Origin: Flammeovirgaceae bacterium UBA5585
GTDB lineage: Bacteria; Bacteroidota; Bacteroidia; Cytophagales; Cyclobacteriaceae
DNA: 64,000 bases
Reading direction: 5' to 3'
NCBI GenBank assembly: GCA_002425185.1
Contig: DILT01000013.1
Span: forward strand, 124,001-188,000
Every line of letters begins with the position of its first letter. Positions within the stretch are counted from its first letter, which is position 1. Of the stretch, positions 54,220 through 62,528 are shown piece by piece. Both the position numbers and the translations under genes were made by a program. Under the pieces are notes generated by a model. That model was not told where the DNA came from and searched no databases. It saw only the letters and a list, made by a program, of their open reading frames with translations.

Positions 54220-54321
54220 CTAAAGAGTCACCCCAAACACACTGGTGGTAATAAGAATCATTACGGCTACCATTATACCGATGGCCAAAAACAGAACTTT
54301 GCGTAAACTGAGGGTTTTCAT
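54220..54321 (-). CDS. 33-residue single-helix membrane protein
   Basis: A small frame on the minus strand encodes MKTLSLRKVLFLAIGIMVAV and a further 13 residues: one predicted transmembrane helix (9-30) with a basic start (Lys2, Arg7, Lys8). Both start and stop lie in a region otherwise free of genes between two peptidase genes. Stress-type single-helix microproteins have this layout. There is no way to prove translation from sequence. Confidence 0.4.
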   Translation of the reverse strand: MKTLSLRKVLFLAIGIMVAVMILITTSVFGVTL

Positions 54322-54453
54322 GGGTATTAATGCTCAATAGACTACCCCAGAGTCCATAAAGTTGTATCCAAACGTAAAAAAATTTACCTGCCTAAATCAG
54401 GCATTGCTTTTCCACCACCGGCACCCATGCTCTCGACCAAATCCCCTACCTTC

Positions 54454-54475
54454 ATCGTGATTTAACCGTCACGAT
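54454..54475. promoter_or_regulatory. inverted repeat next to the S41 start
   Basis: ATCGTGA (54454-54460) and TCACGAT (54469-54475) flank eight bases and end one base before the ATG at 54477. It may be an operator or an RNA hairpin at the ribosome site. The spacing (8) differs from the 6-base CRP site. Confidence 0.35.
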
Positions 54476-54476
54476 T

Positions 54477-57400
54477 ATGAAAACTTACTTACTCCCGCTA
54501 CTCTTCTTAACAACATCCCTTCACACTTTCGCGCAGGGCACCATGCTGCTGCGCCAGCCTACCATCAGCAACGAACACATCGCCTTTGTGTATGCCAACG
54601 ATTTATGGATTGTAGGTAAAGACGGTGGCGATGCGCGCAGGCTCACCTCCAACGAAGGCATGGAAGCCGATCCGCACTTCTCACCCGATGGCAAACACAT
54701 CGCCTTTACCGGCCAGTACGATGGCAACACCGATGTGTATTTAATTCCCGCTGAAGGCGGTCAACCCGAACGCCTTACCTGGCACCCCGGTGCCGATCAG
54801 GTTACCGGCTGGACTCCCGATGGCAAATTCATTTTATTTTCATCTGCTCGTGAAGGTTCATTGCCCACCAAAGAATCAAAAATTTTCAAAATCAGTAAGA
54901 AGGGCGGCATGCCCGAAGCATTACCCATCCCACGTGCCGTGGCCGGAGAAATTTCGGAAGACGGTAAATACATCGCCTACCAGCAAATTGGTTTCTGGGA
55001 TCCGGAGTGGCGAAACTACCGCGGTGGCCAGGCCAAACCCATCTGGATCGTGGATTTAAAGACCTTTGCGTTGAAGATGACACCGCAAACCGATAACGAA
55101 CGCCACACCGATCCCACATGGTTGAACAATATCGTTTACTTTTTATCAGAACGCGACTACGCCAACAACGTGTGGTCGTTTAACCCATCGACAAACGAAC
55201 TGAAACAACAAACCTTCCATGCCGATTTCGATGTAAAGAGCCTCGATGCCGGTGGAGGCGTTATTGTATATGAACAAGGCGGTTATCTCCACATACTCAA
55301 TCCGGCAAACGGAACAACAAAAAAATTAACCATCAATGTGCGCGGTGATTTTCACTGGGCACGTGAACGCTGGACGGATGTTCGCGCTACTGCATTGCAA
55401 AATGCATCGCTCTCCCCAACAGGGCAGCGTGCGTTGTTTGAACACCGAGGAGAAATTTTTACCGTGCCGAAAGAAAAAGGTAACTGGCGCAACATTACCA
55501 ACTCTTCAGGCGCTGCCGATCGCTTTCCGGTCTGGTCGCCTGATGGCAAGCGCATTGCATACTTCAGCGATGCCAGCGGTGAATATCAACTCTACATCAC
55601 CGATCAGGAAGGGCTGGAAAAACCGAAAATCATTTCCATACCAAACCCCACATTCTTCTTTCGCCCTGAATGGTCGCCTGATGGAAAGTATATTGCGTAC
55701 ACCGATACCGATTATAACTTGCTCTACACCGATGTAAACTCGGGTATTACCAAAAAAGCCGACACCGAACGCTATGCACACCCCAACCGATCGATGAACC
55801 CTGTCTGGTCGCCCGACAGCAAGTGGATTGCCTATGCCCGATTGATTGAAAGCAACTACAAAGTGATTAAAGTGCACAACGTTGAAACTAATCAAACGCT
55901 TCAACTCACTGATGGCATGGCCGATGCCATCTCACCCGTGTGGGATGCCACCGGAAAATATCTGTACTTCCTCGCCAGTACGAACTACGGCCTCAACACC
56001 GGCTGGCTGGACATGAGTTCGTACGATCGTCCCATTACACGCGCACTGTATTTGATTGTGCTCAACAAAACCGACACCTCACCGCTCGCACCCCGCAGCG
56101 ATGACGAAAAAGAAAAACCAAAAGAAGAACCTGCAACACCTGCAGCTACTACGAAAGTCGGTGCAAAAACACCATCGCCCGCTCCGGCAAAATCAACTGC
56201 TGTAAAAATTGATATGGACAACCTCGCGCAGCGCATCCTCGCGGTAGATGTTCCGCAACGCAACTACACCGCGCTCTATCCCGGTCCGGAAGGGTATGTG
56301 TTTTATGCCGAAGCTGTTCCGAATCAACAAGGCGTTACGGTGCATCGCTACAACTTTAAAGATCTGAAAACCGAAACCTACCTCACCCCGGTAAATGATG
56401 TCAGCATCTCCAACGACCGCAAATCATTGCTCTACCGAAGCAACAACACGTGGGGCATACTCGGCACCACCGACAACAACAAAAAGATTGGCGATGGAAA
56501 ACTCGATGCGCTTGCCTCGCTGAAAATCAAAATCGAGCCCATGGCCGAGTGGAAACAAATCTTCCGTGAAGGCTGGCGCTACCAGCGCGATTTTCTTTAT
56601 GTGGATAATGTGCATGGAGCACCCTGGAACGATGTATACAAGTGGTATGCACCCTGGGTTGATCACGTGCGCCACCGCGAAGACCTGAACTACATTGTTG
56701 ACATTGTAGGTGGTGAAGTAGCCGTGGGCCACTCGTACACACGCGGGGGCGATTTCCCGGAAGTAAAAAATGTGCCCATCGGCTTGCTGGGTGCCGACTA
56801 TGAAGCAGCGGGTAATTACTACCGATTCAAAAAAATCTACCTGGGTGAAGACTGGAACCCCGGCCTCAACGCACCACTGCGCGAACCCGGCCTCAACATT
56901 AATGTGGGCGATTATTTACTGGAAGTAAATGGTCAACCATTAACCACCTCACAAAACCTGTTCAAACTTTTTGAAGGCACCGCCAACCGGCAGATCAAAA
57001 TACGTGTGAACAACAAACCTTCATTCGATGGCGCGCGTGTGGTTACGGTGGTGCCTGTGGAAAACGAAAACCAGTTGCGCATGATGCATTGGGTAGAAAG
57101 CAACCGCAAAAAAGTAGACGAGCTCTCCAACGGGCAACTCGCTTATGTATATGTGCCCAACACCGGGCAGGGCGGCTACACGTATTTTAACCGCTACTAC
57201 TTTGCACAGCAACACAAGAAGGGCGCCATCATTGACGAGCGCAACAACGGTGGCGGCTCCGCAGCCGACTACATGGTTGACATTATGGCGCGCGAACTGC
57301 ACGGCTACTTCAACAGCCGCGCCAGCGACCACCGCCCCTTCCTCACCCCCAATGCCGGCATCTTCGGGCCGAAGGTGATGCTCATTAACGAACGCGCAGG

Positions 57401-57758
57401 CTCCGGTGGCGACTTGCTGCCATACCTGTTTAACAAAATGAAAATCGGGCCGCTGGTGGGCACCAAAACCTGGGGCGGCCTGGTAGGCACGTGGGACACC
57501 CCACCCTTTGTTGACGGTGGCCGCATGGTGGCGCCACGCGGTGGCTTTTATGATGTGAATGGCGAGTGGGCCGTGGAAGGCGTGGGCATACCACCCGACA
57601 TACACGTAGAGCAAACACCTGCCGATGTGATTGCCGGCCGCGACCCGCAATTAGAGCGTGCCGTGCAGGAGGCACTTAACTTGTTGAAAACACAGGCACT
57701 TGAAATCAAACCCGAGCCGGCACCACCTGTGAAATACAAGCGACCATCTAAAAATTAA
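54477..57758 (+). CDS. tricorn-like S41 peptidase, exported
   Basis: A signal peptide (about 1-19) is followed by a two-propeller region (about 25-545, PD40 repeats such as ADPHFSPDGKHIAFTG), a low-complexity Lys/Pro/Ala linker (about 545-580), and a PDZ-S41 catalytic part. The nucleophile is Ser976 in RAGSGGD. The tricorn general-base region reads VGHSYTRGGD, with His752 present but the preceding position a Gly, so the tricorn Ser-His order is changed. It degrades peptides in the periplasm. Length (1093) fits the family. Confidence 0.9.
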   Translation: MKTYLLPLLFLTTSLHTFAQGTMLLRQPTISNEHIAFVYANDLWIVGKDGGDARRLTSNEGMEADPHFSPDGKHIAFTGQYDGNTDVYLIPAEGGQPERLTWHPGADQVTGWTPDGKFILFSSAREGSLPTKESKIFKISKKGGMPEALPIPRAVAGEISEDGKYIAYQQIGFWDPEWRNYRGGQAKPIWIVDLKTFALKMTPQTDNERHTDPTWLNNIVYFLSERDYANNVWSFNPSTNELKQQTFHADFDVKSLDAGGGVIVYEQGGYLHILNPANGTTKKLTINVRGDFHWARERWTDVRATALQNASLSPTGQRALFEHRGEIFTVPKEKGNWRNITNSSGAADRFPVWSPDGKRIAYFSDASGEYQLYITDQEGLEKPKIISIPNPTFFFRPEWSPDGKYIAYTDTDYNLLYTDVNSGITKKADTERYAHPNRSMNPVWSPDSKWIAYARLIESNYKVIKVHNVETNQTLQLTDGMADAISPVWDATGKYLYFLASTNYGLNTGWLDMSSYDRPITRALYLIVLNKTDTSPLAPRSDDEKEKPKEEPATPAATTKVGAKTPSPAPAKSTAVKIDMDNLAQRILAVDVPQRNYTALYPGPEGYVFYAEAVPNQQGVTVHRYNFKDLKTETYLTPVNDVSISNDRKSLLYRSNNTWGILGTTDNNKKIGDGKLDALASLKIKIEPMAEWKQIFREGWRYQRDFLYVDNVHGAPWNDVYKWYAPWVDHVRHREDLNYIVDIVGGEVAVGHSYTRGGDFPEVKNVPIGLLGADYEAAGNYYRFKKIYLGEDWNPGLNAPLREPGLNINVGDYLLEVNGQPLTTSQNLFKLFEGTANRQIKIRVNNKPSFDGARVVTVVPVENENQLRMMHWVESNRKKVDELSNGQLAYVYVPNTGQGGYTYFNRYYFAQQHKKGAIIDERNNGGGSAADYMVDIMARELHGYFNSRASDHRPFLTPNAGIFGPKVMLINERAGSGGDLLPYLFNKMKIGPLVGTKTWGGLVGTWDTPPFVDGGRMVAPRGGFYDVNGEWAVEGVGIPPDIHVEQTPADVIAGRDPQLERAVQEALNLLKTQALEIKPEPAPPVKYKRPSKN

Positions 57759-57770
57759 AACCCTAGAATT

Positions 57771-57792
57771 CCTCCCCCTGAATAGGGGGAGG
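57771..57792. repeat. CCTCCCCC/GGGGGAGG hairpin
   Basis: CCTCCCCC (57771-57778) and GGGGGAGG (57785-57792) enclose TGAATA. It is the start of a GC-rich repeat of the CTCCCC..GGGGAGG type, dispersed in this phylum, just after the S41 gene. Confidence 0.6.
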
Positions 57793-57834
57793 TGGCCGCA
57801 GGCCGGAGGGGGTTAGTTACTTAACTTAATAAAG

Positions 57835-57860
57835 GCAGTCACACACGGGCTGCTTTTTTT
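57835..57860 (+). terminator. Rho-independent terminator after the S41 gene
   Basis: GCAGTC (57835-57840) pairs with GGCTGC (57848-57853), including one G-T pair, with a 7-base loop, and is followed by seven T residues. The rest of 57861-58082 is non-coding and holds a CCTGCC palindrome. Confidence 0.65.
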
Positions 57861-57903
57861 ATTGAGGCCTGTCCTGACCGACTCGCGCGTCAGGGGTCGG
57901 GCT

Positions 57904-57924
57904 ACCTGCCTGCGGTAGGCAGGT
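57904..57924. repeat. ACCTGCCT dispersed palindrome, copy 3
   Basis: ACCTGCCT (57904-57911) and AGGCAGGT (57917-57924) enclose five bases. Perfect eight-base arms. Confidence 0.6.
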
Positions 57925-58082
57925 TCGCTTCAAGTCGGCCAACGCCACATGCTTACGCACTTCGGGCTGGAGTTTATCCCGCATTAGCGGGACTGCTATC
58001 CCTCACGCAGTACACAACACACTTTAACATTTACTCGCTAAGTTTGATGTGTGGATGTGGGCAAACTCTAACCTAAAAACTC

Positions 58083-58253
58083 ATGATAGATTTCAGCAAT
58101 ATTTTCATCACTAGTGACCAACCCCAAACTTGTCCAAAGTGCGGCTCAAGGACTGATATAATTCTTGATTTATCCAACACGAAGAATCAAACACAAATAC
58201 ATGATTGTTTAGGCGATAACTGTAACTTTACTTTTGTAACAGAAGAAGCATGA
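58083..58253 (+). CDS. zinc-ribbon microprotein (56 aa), first gene of the HNH operon
   Basis: A small frame encodes 56 residues with CPKCG (17-21) and HDCLGDNC (40-47), two Cys pairs spaced like a zinc ribbon. Its last four bases (ATGA) overlap the HNH gene start, so the two are translationally coupled. It could present nucleic acid to, or regulate, the HNH nuclease. The start and frame are supported by the overlap and the Cys pattern, not by homology I can name. Confidence 0.65.
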   Translation: MIDFSNIFITSDQPQTCPKCGSRTDIILDLSNTKNQTQIHDCLGDNCNFTFVTEEA

Positions 58254-59023
58254 AAGAAGGCCAAAAACTCTGGACACGGGAAGAGTTAATTCTCACAATT
58301 AATCTGTACTGCAAGTTACCATTTGGAAAACTCCACAGCCGAAACCCTGATGTGATTGAACTGGCTAAGTTAATTAATCGAACACCCGGTTCTGTTGCTT
58401 TTAAGCTGGTAAACTTTGCAAGTCTTGATCCACAACTTAAAGCCAGGGGTATTAAGGGCGCTTCGAATGTAAGTAATTTAGATAAAGAAATTTGGAGTGA
58501 GTTTTTCAATAATTGGGACAACCTATTTATTGAAAGTGAGAATCTATATGCAAAGAAGAAAAAAATTACTGTCGACCGATTGTATGAAATTGACTTAACT
58601 GATTTGCCGAAAAATGGTGAAGAAAAAGAGAGAATGGTTAAAGTAAGAACGAATCAAGTTGTGTTTCGAACATTGGTGATAGCCAATTATGATTTTAGCT
58701 GCTGCATCACGGGCATCAATCAGCCTGAGCTACTGATTGCAAGTCACATTAAGCCTTGGAGTCAGGATACCACAAATAGGTTAAATCCTAAAAATGGATT
58801 ATTGTTAAATGCACTTCATGACAAAGCTTTTGACAAGGGATTTATTACCATAACTGAAGAATATAAAATAAAAGTGTCATCAATTTTGTTGAAGAAAGAA
58901 TCAACCAAAAGCATCAAACAAAACTTTATACAGTTTCATAATAAGCAGATTTTTCTGCCAAAAAAGTTTATGCCTGATCCCGAATTTTTGAAATATCATA
59001 ATCATGAGCGCTTCAAAAAATAA
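58250..59023 (+). CDS. HNH endonuclease (257 aa)
   Basis: The N-terminal third (LWTREELILTINLYCKLPFG) looks like a Myb/SANT-type DNA-binding helical domain. The C-terminal HNH_2 fold reads CCITGINQPELLIASHIKPW (Cys pair and first His), then LNPKNGLLLNALHDKAFDKG (Asn and second His). A catalytic HNH metal site is therefore complete. It is coupled 5' to the zinc-ribbon gene and overlaps the 109-residue gene by 20 bases. A standalone restriction-like or defence nuclease is the reading I favour; the target is unknown. Confidence 0.82.
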   Translation: MKEGQKLWTREELILTINLYCKLPFGKLHSRNPDVIELAKLINRTPGSVAFKLVNFASLDPQLKARGIKGASNVSNLDKEIWSEFFNNWDNLFIESENLYAKKKKITVDRLYEIDLTDLPKNGEEKERMVKVRTNQVVFRTLVIANYDFSCCITGINQPELLIASHIKPWSQDTTNRLNPKNGLLLNALHDKAFDKGFITITEEYKIKVSSILLKKESTKSIKQNFIQFHNKQIFLPKKFMPDPEFLKYHNHERFKK

Positions 59024-59333
59024 TATTCAGTTCAATTACAAATATCGCGATGCAGGTAACTATAAAGTGTTTGGTCACGTGGTTTTTACAAACCCCGATG
59101 AATACTCACTTGAGTTTATTGAGAATAGATTAAGAGCTTCCTTAATCGACTCTGAATTTTTCGATCCTAAGGATTGGAAACTACCTCGCTTAAAATTTGA
59201 TGATTGGGTTCCTGATCTTGATCATACATGGAACGAATATGAAAATGTTGAGTATACCACAGCACCTCCAACACAAGAAAAGTCCATTACCGAATTTCTA
59301 GGGTTCATAAGCAAAGTTCCTCGCTACTTCTAA
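59004..59333 (+). CDS. 109-residue partner protein of the HNH operon
   Basis: The ATG at 59004 overlaps the HNH gene by 20 bases. The protein is acidic and aromatic-rich (DDWVPDLDHTWNEYENVEY) with no recognised fold or motif. The position after a nuclease gene suggests an inhibitor or accessory subunit. I could not assign a family. Confidence 0.55.
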   Translation: MSASKNNIQFNYKYRDAGNYKVFGHVVFTNPDEYSLEFIENRLRASLIDSEFFDPKDWKLPRLKFDDWVPDLDHTWNEYENVEYTTAPPTQEKSITEFLGFISKVPRYF

Positions 59334-59397
59334 AGCCGATTTTAATTCGCTCCTCAGCTCGTCAAGCTTGAGAATGTCCCATTCAGAAAAAAGGATT

Positions 59398-60468
59398 TCA
59401 ATTCTGAGTATTAATACTAATTAAATAGTCGGCTAAATTTTGCATCTCAGTATTAGATAAACTAGGCTTAAAAAAATCAATATAGCCAAGTAGCTCATTT
59501 AGCGTCAAAATCTTGACATATTCAAATTCTTCTTTTGGCTTGCGATTAATAATTACGATCAGATTTCTAATGGAAATCTTTCTTTCTCCCCAATGATGTT
59601 TGTCGAGGTTTGATTTCGTATAGTCTGATAAAATCTTGTACAAAGCATAGCTTGTTCTCTTTATCTGAGCCACAGGGGATCGCAAACTCAAACTTTCCAT
59701 AGAATTTTTACTCCAGTTTTTTGTCTCGATCAGAAATATTCCAGAAGGTGATATTAATAGATGATCAATCTGAATTGATTTTATTGATTGTTTGTCCGTA
59801 CGACTATAAATGGGTTTATTGAAAGAGAAGGTGAAATCATTAATTAAAATGTATTCATCCGATAATTGTTCCAGTTCTTTTACTACTTTCTGTTCGCCAA
59901 TAGCACCATAAATGAAACTATTCATTTCATCAATAACGACTTTCTTTCGGTCAAGTTCATATAGTGCTTGCCTACTGGATATTTTAACTTCTTCCTCAAA
60001 ATTTTTATTAAGATAATCCAGGCGAATATTCTTCTTTTTGAGTGCTTTGACTTTTGTCCACACAGAGAAATAGACAATCAAATTGAAAAATAACTTTTTG
60101 TAATAGATATAGATTAATAAAAAGAGCGCTTTGAAACTATATGTGAACTCTCCGATTACACTTTTTTCGATTTCTGGTATTTCATCGAATTGTTGTTGAC
60201 AGCGATCAATCTCAGATTTCAACCTCTGTCGAGTTTCTGATTTTTCCTTTGAGATTTCGTTCTGCAGCAGTAAGACTTCTGAATTCAGTCTGTTTTTCTC
60301 TTCAGTTATTAAGGTTTCGTGTTGAAAAATAGTTTGTTGCCGTGAGACACTGTAGTTATCCCGGAATGCCAGCAGGTCATTTATGGAATGAAACCCATCA
60401 ATATTATTTTGGCTCAGGCGTTTCTTTATTGTTGTAAGTGAACCAATAGTATTGATGATCTTACACAT
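59398..60468 (-). CDS. NERD-domain protein, membrane-anchored nuclease-like
   Basis: The 356-residue protein starts with a coiled coil (about 45-100), then a hydrophobic stretch (about 110-140, LFLLIYIYYKKLFFNLIVYF) and a second coil. A NERD (nuclease-related) domain spans about 185-310: GAIGEQKVVKELEQL, then the acidic IDHLLISPSGIFLIETKNW, with the Asp and ExK pattern of PD-(D/E)xK nucleases. It may cut DNA at the membrane. It is convergent to the HNH operon and its function (defence or other) is undetermined. Confidence 0.78.
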   Translation of the reverse strand: MCKIINTIGSLTTIKKRLSQNNIDGFHSINDLLAFRDNYSVSRQQTIFQHETLITEEKNRLNSEVLLLQNEISKEKSETRQRLKSEIDRCQQQFDEIPEIEKSVIGEFTYSFKALFLLIYIYYKKLFFNLIVYFSVWTKVKALKKKNIRLDYLNKNFEEEVKISSRQALYELDRKKVVIDEMNSFIYGAIGEQKVVKELEQLSDEYILINDFTFSFNKPIYSRTDKQSIKSIQIDHLLISPSGIFLIETKNWSKNSMESLSLRSPVAQIKRTSYALYKILSDYTKSNLDKHHWGERKISIRNLIVIINRKPKEEFEYVKILTLNELLGYIDFFKPSLSNTEMQNLADYLISINTQN

Positions 60469-60589
60469 TATCTATTACTGAAATCTTGTTAAGGCCTATG
60501 GCAGGCACGGGGCATTTAAAGATAAAATATAGCTATCACTTTGTTTCTAAGGATAGTAAACGGGAAAATTTTAACCTCAAAAACTGGGC

Positions 60590-60748
60590 ATGGTGGGCGT
60601 GCACAGGCAGGAGTTGCACTGCATGGCTCAGTACGAAGTGTTGCAGGAGCGCTTCGGCTACAGCCCCTTAGTGGTGAAAGGCCGCCTGGTGGTTGGCTTC
60701 GGCACACCGCTGTCCCTCACCCCAGGTGACATTGAAGCGGTGGTTTAG
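60590..60748 (+). CDS. small unassigned frame (52 aa)
   Basis: A frame from ATG 60590 to TAG 60746-60748 encodes 52 residues including ERFGYSPLVVKGRLVVGFG. Local GC is clearly higher than in the flanks. It has no known homologue I can name. It may be a gene remnant, with the sequence upstream broken. Treat as doubtful. Confidence 0.3.
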   Translation: MVGVHRQELHCMAQYEVLQERFGYSPLVVKGRLVVGFGTPLSLTPGDIEAVV

Positions 60749-60775
60749 GCTGGCTTTTTTTATCAAATGACCCAT

Positions 60776-60799
60776 TATCGCATATCGCGATATGCGATA
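60776..60799. promoter_or_regulatory. perfect 24-bp palindrome, distal operator
   Basis: TTATCGCATATCGCGATATG-type palindrome: 12-base perfect arms centred at 60787/60788, 69 bases upstream of the wHTH start. It shares the GCATATCG core with the proximal palindrome at 60839. Confidence 0.6.
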
Positions 60800-60838
60800 T
60801 TTTACTATAAAGTGTTGATAATTAATTAATTTAGTTAC

Positions 60839-60866
60839 AATATTGCATATCGTAATATGCAATATT
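60839..60866. promoter_or_regulatory. 12-bp-arm palindrome touching the wHTH start codon
   Basis: AATATTGCATAT (60839-60850) and ATATGCAATATT (60855-60866) flank CGTA and stop one base before the ATG at 60868. With its twin at 60776 it forms a two-site operator layout, as expected for autoregulation by the wHTH protein it precedes. Confidence 0.65.
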
Positions 60867-60867
60867 T

Positions 60868-61383
60868 ATGAAACAAACCTTACCTGCCATGCGCCCTCAG
60901 GACATCGTGGTGTTGCTGAAAATACTGTTGGAGGAGGGCAAATCATGGACGCAGCTTTCGCTGGCACGTGCCTTATTTATGAGCCAGTCTGAAATCAGCG
61001 CTTCCCTGTCGCGCTCGCACTATGCCCGCCTGCTGCATGACAACGGGCGAAAGGTTGTACGCCAGTCATTCATGGATTTGCTGCAATACGGTGTGCCCTT
61101 TGTGTTTCCGCAACAACCCGGCAATATGGTACGGGGTGTACCAACTGCACACAGTGCTGCACCACTAAAAAAATTGATTGAAAGCACCGAACACTATGTA
61201 TGGCCATATGCAAAAGGCACTGTGCGCGGGCATGGTATTCAGCCCTTGTTCAACACAGTAATGCAGGCTGTTGAACTGGATGCCCAACTCTATGAACTGC
61301 TTGCACTTGTTGATGCCGTGCGTGTAGGAAAAGTGCGTGAAAAAAATCTGGCGCTGGATATGCTCCGCAAGCGGATATGTTGA
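60868..61383 (+). CDS. winged-helix regulator, first gene of a toxin-antitoxin-like pair
   Basis: The 171-residue protein has a winged-helix pattern in 10-75 (MRPQDIVVLLKILLEEGKSW then ALFMSQSEISASLSRSHYARLL) with basic residues in the recognition helix. The C-terminal part is helical. It overlaps the nucleotidyltransferase start by seven bases, and two palindromes precede it, so it is probably the antitoxin-like autoregulator. It is not AbiEi in any form I recognise. Confidence 0.72.
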   Translation: MKQTLPAMRPQDIVVLLKILLEEGKSWTQLSLARALFMSQSEISASLSRSHYARLLHDNGRKVVRQSFMDLLQYGVPFVFPQQPGNMVRGVPTAHSAAPLKKLIESTEHYVWPYAKGTVRGHGIQPLFNTVMQAVELDAQLYELLALVDAVRVGKVREKNLALDMLRKRIC

Positions 61384-62078
61384 AGAATAATTTCATTAAC
61401 CGGCAAGCAACACTAAAAATTGCCCGGGCACTCGGTGAGCTGAACTCCTGTGTGGTGTTTGTGGGTGGAGCTATGGTGAGTATGTATGCTGATGATCCGG
61501 CTGCAGAAGATGTTCGCCCCACAAAAGATATTGATCTTACCTTTCAGATTACATCAGCCGGGAAACTGGAACAACTTCGTGAAGAACTTATCTTAAAGGG
61601 ATTCAGGCAAACACATGAAGACGATGTTATTTGCAGGTTTCGTTTTGATGATTTGCTCGTTGATGTGATGTCTACTCAGTCAGTAGGCTGGGCACCCAGT
61701 AACCGTTGGTTTAAGCCTGGCTTTGAACAAGCCATAGCTGTTGAGCTTGATGATGTGAACATAAACATTATGCCCTTACCCTATTTTCTTGCTTCAAAAA
61801 TAGATGCCTTTTTTGACAGGGGTCTGCATGATGTTTATGCCAGTGCCGATCTGGAAGACATCGTGTATCTTTTCAACTATTCAACAACGTTGGTTAAACA
61901 AATCAGGGCAGCAGAGCCTGAGGTGTTCGCATATTTACAACAAGCCACTGAAAAGATATTGACCGATGAGAGGATTCTGTCTGCTATTAGAGGCCACTTA
62001 TACTATGAGACTGCCGATGAGAGAATGGTGATCATCAAAGAAAAAATGAATAGCGTAGTTGACTCAACTATTGATTGA
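61377..62078 (+). CDS. nucleotidyltransferase, possible AbiEii-like toxin
   Basis: The 233 residues show FVGGAMVSMYADD, RPTKDIDLTFQI (DxD) and DLLVDVMSTQ, the three acidic elements of the NTase fold. It overlaps the wHTH gene (start 61377, previous stop 61381-61383). The layout of an autoregulator followed by an NTase matches AbiE-type toxin-antitoxin pairs by architecture. Activity on tRNA ends or other targets is inference. The remaining region 62079-62204 is AT-rich with a 15-base direct repeat (62121, 62177). Confidence 0.72.
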   Translation: MLKNNFINRQATLKIARALGELNSCVVFVGGAMVSMYADDPAAEDVRPTKDIDLTFQITSAGKLEQLREELILKGFRQTHEDDVICRFRFDDLLVDVMSTQSVGWAPSNRWFKPGFEQAIAVELDDVNINIMPLPYFLASKIDAFFDRGLHDVYASADLEDIVYLFNYSTTLVKQIRAAEPEVFAYLQQATEKILTDERILSAIRGHLYYETADERMVIIKEKMNSVVDSTID

Positions 62079-62214
62079 CTTAATCGGAAAATTTCCCGCA
62101 TGTTGGCCTAAAATTTTATTTTAATCTGAAATTTTACTCTTCCGTTTGCTTTTAATACTACCCAAATAATGGTTAGTTAATCTGAAATTTTGCCCATACT
62201 GACCGGACGGGCAG

Positions 62215-62325
62215 GAAGCAATCCCTCACCACATAGTGAGGACTAGACGTGAAGATTGAGATTGCTTCGCACCAGCACACAGCCTCCACTTCCGCCTGCC
62301 TACCGCATGCAGGCTCGCAATGACG
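62215..62325. repeat. nested inverted-repeat element, copy A (left outer arm missing)
   Basis: GAAGCAATCC (62215) and GATTGCTTC (62259 region) form the inner arms; CTCGCAATGACG (62314-62325) is the right outer arm. The left outer arm CGTCATTGCGAG is absent. A GCCTGC palindrome (62294-62314) is inserted before the right arm. Confidence 0.75.
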
Positions 62326-62343
62326 GAGCCTAAAAAATCAAGT

Positions 62344-62510
62344 CGTCATTGCGAGGAACATAAATGAGCCTAATCAATTACACAAATAGTTTTGTGATGA
62401 AGCAATCCCTCACCACATAATGAGAACTAAACGCAAAGCTTGGGATTGCTTCGCACCAGCTCACATCCTAACGCCTCCGCCTGCCTACCGCAGGCAGGCT
62501 CGCAATGACG
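62344..62510. repeat. nested inverted-repeat element, copy B
   Basis: Outer arms CGTCATTGCGAGG (62344-62356) and CTCGCAATGACG (62499-62510); inner arms GAAGCAATCCC and GGGATTGCTTC. A GCCTGCCT palindrome (62479-62499) abuts the right arm. Copy length 167 bp. Confidence 0.85.
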
Positions 62511-62528
62511 GAGCCTAAAAAATCAAGT

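Noticed and set aside
57021..57650. 209-residue frame on the minus strand
   Set aside because: It is the mirror of the S41 catalytic domain, produced by its high GC codon use, and has no fold, start context or motif.
58000..62100. insertion sequence or prophage in the accessory island
   Set aside because: No transposase, integrase or phage structural gene is visible, and there are no clear attachment-site repeats at the borders.
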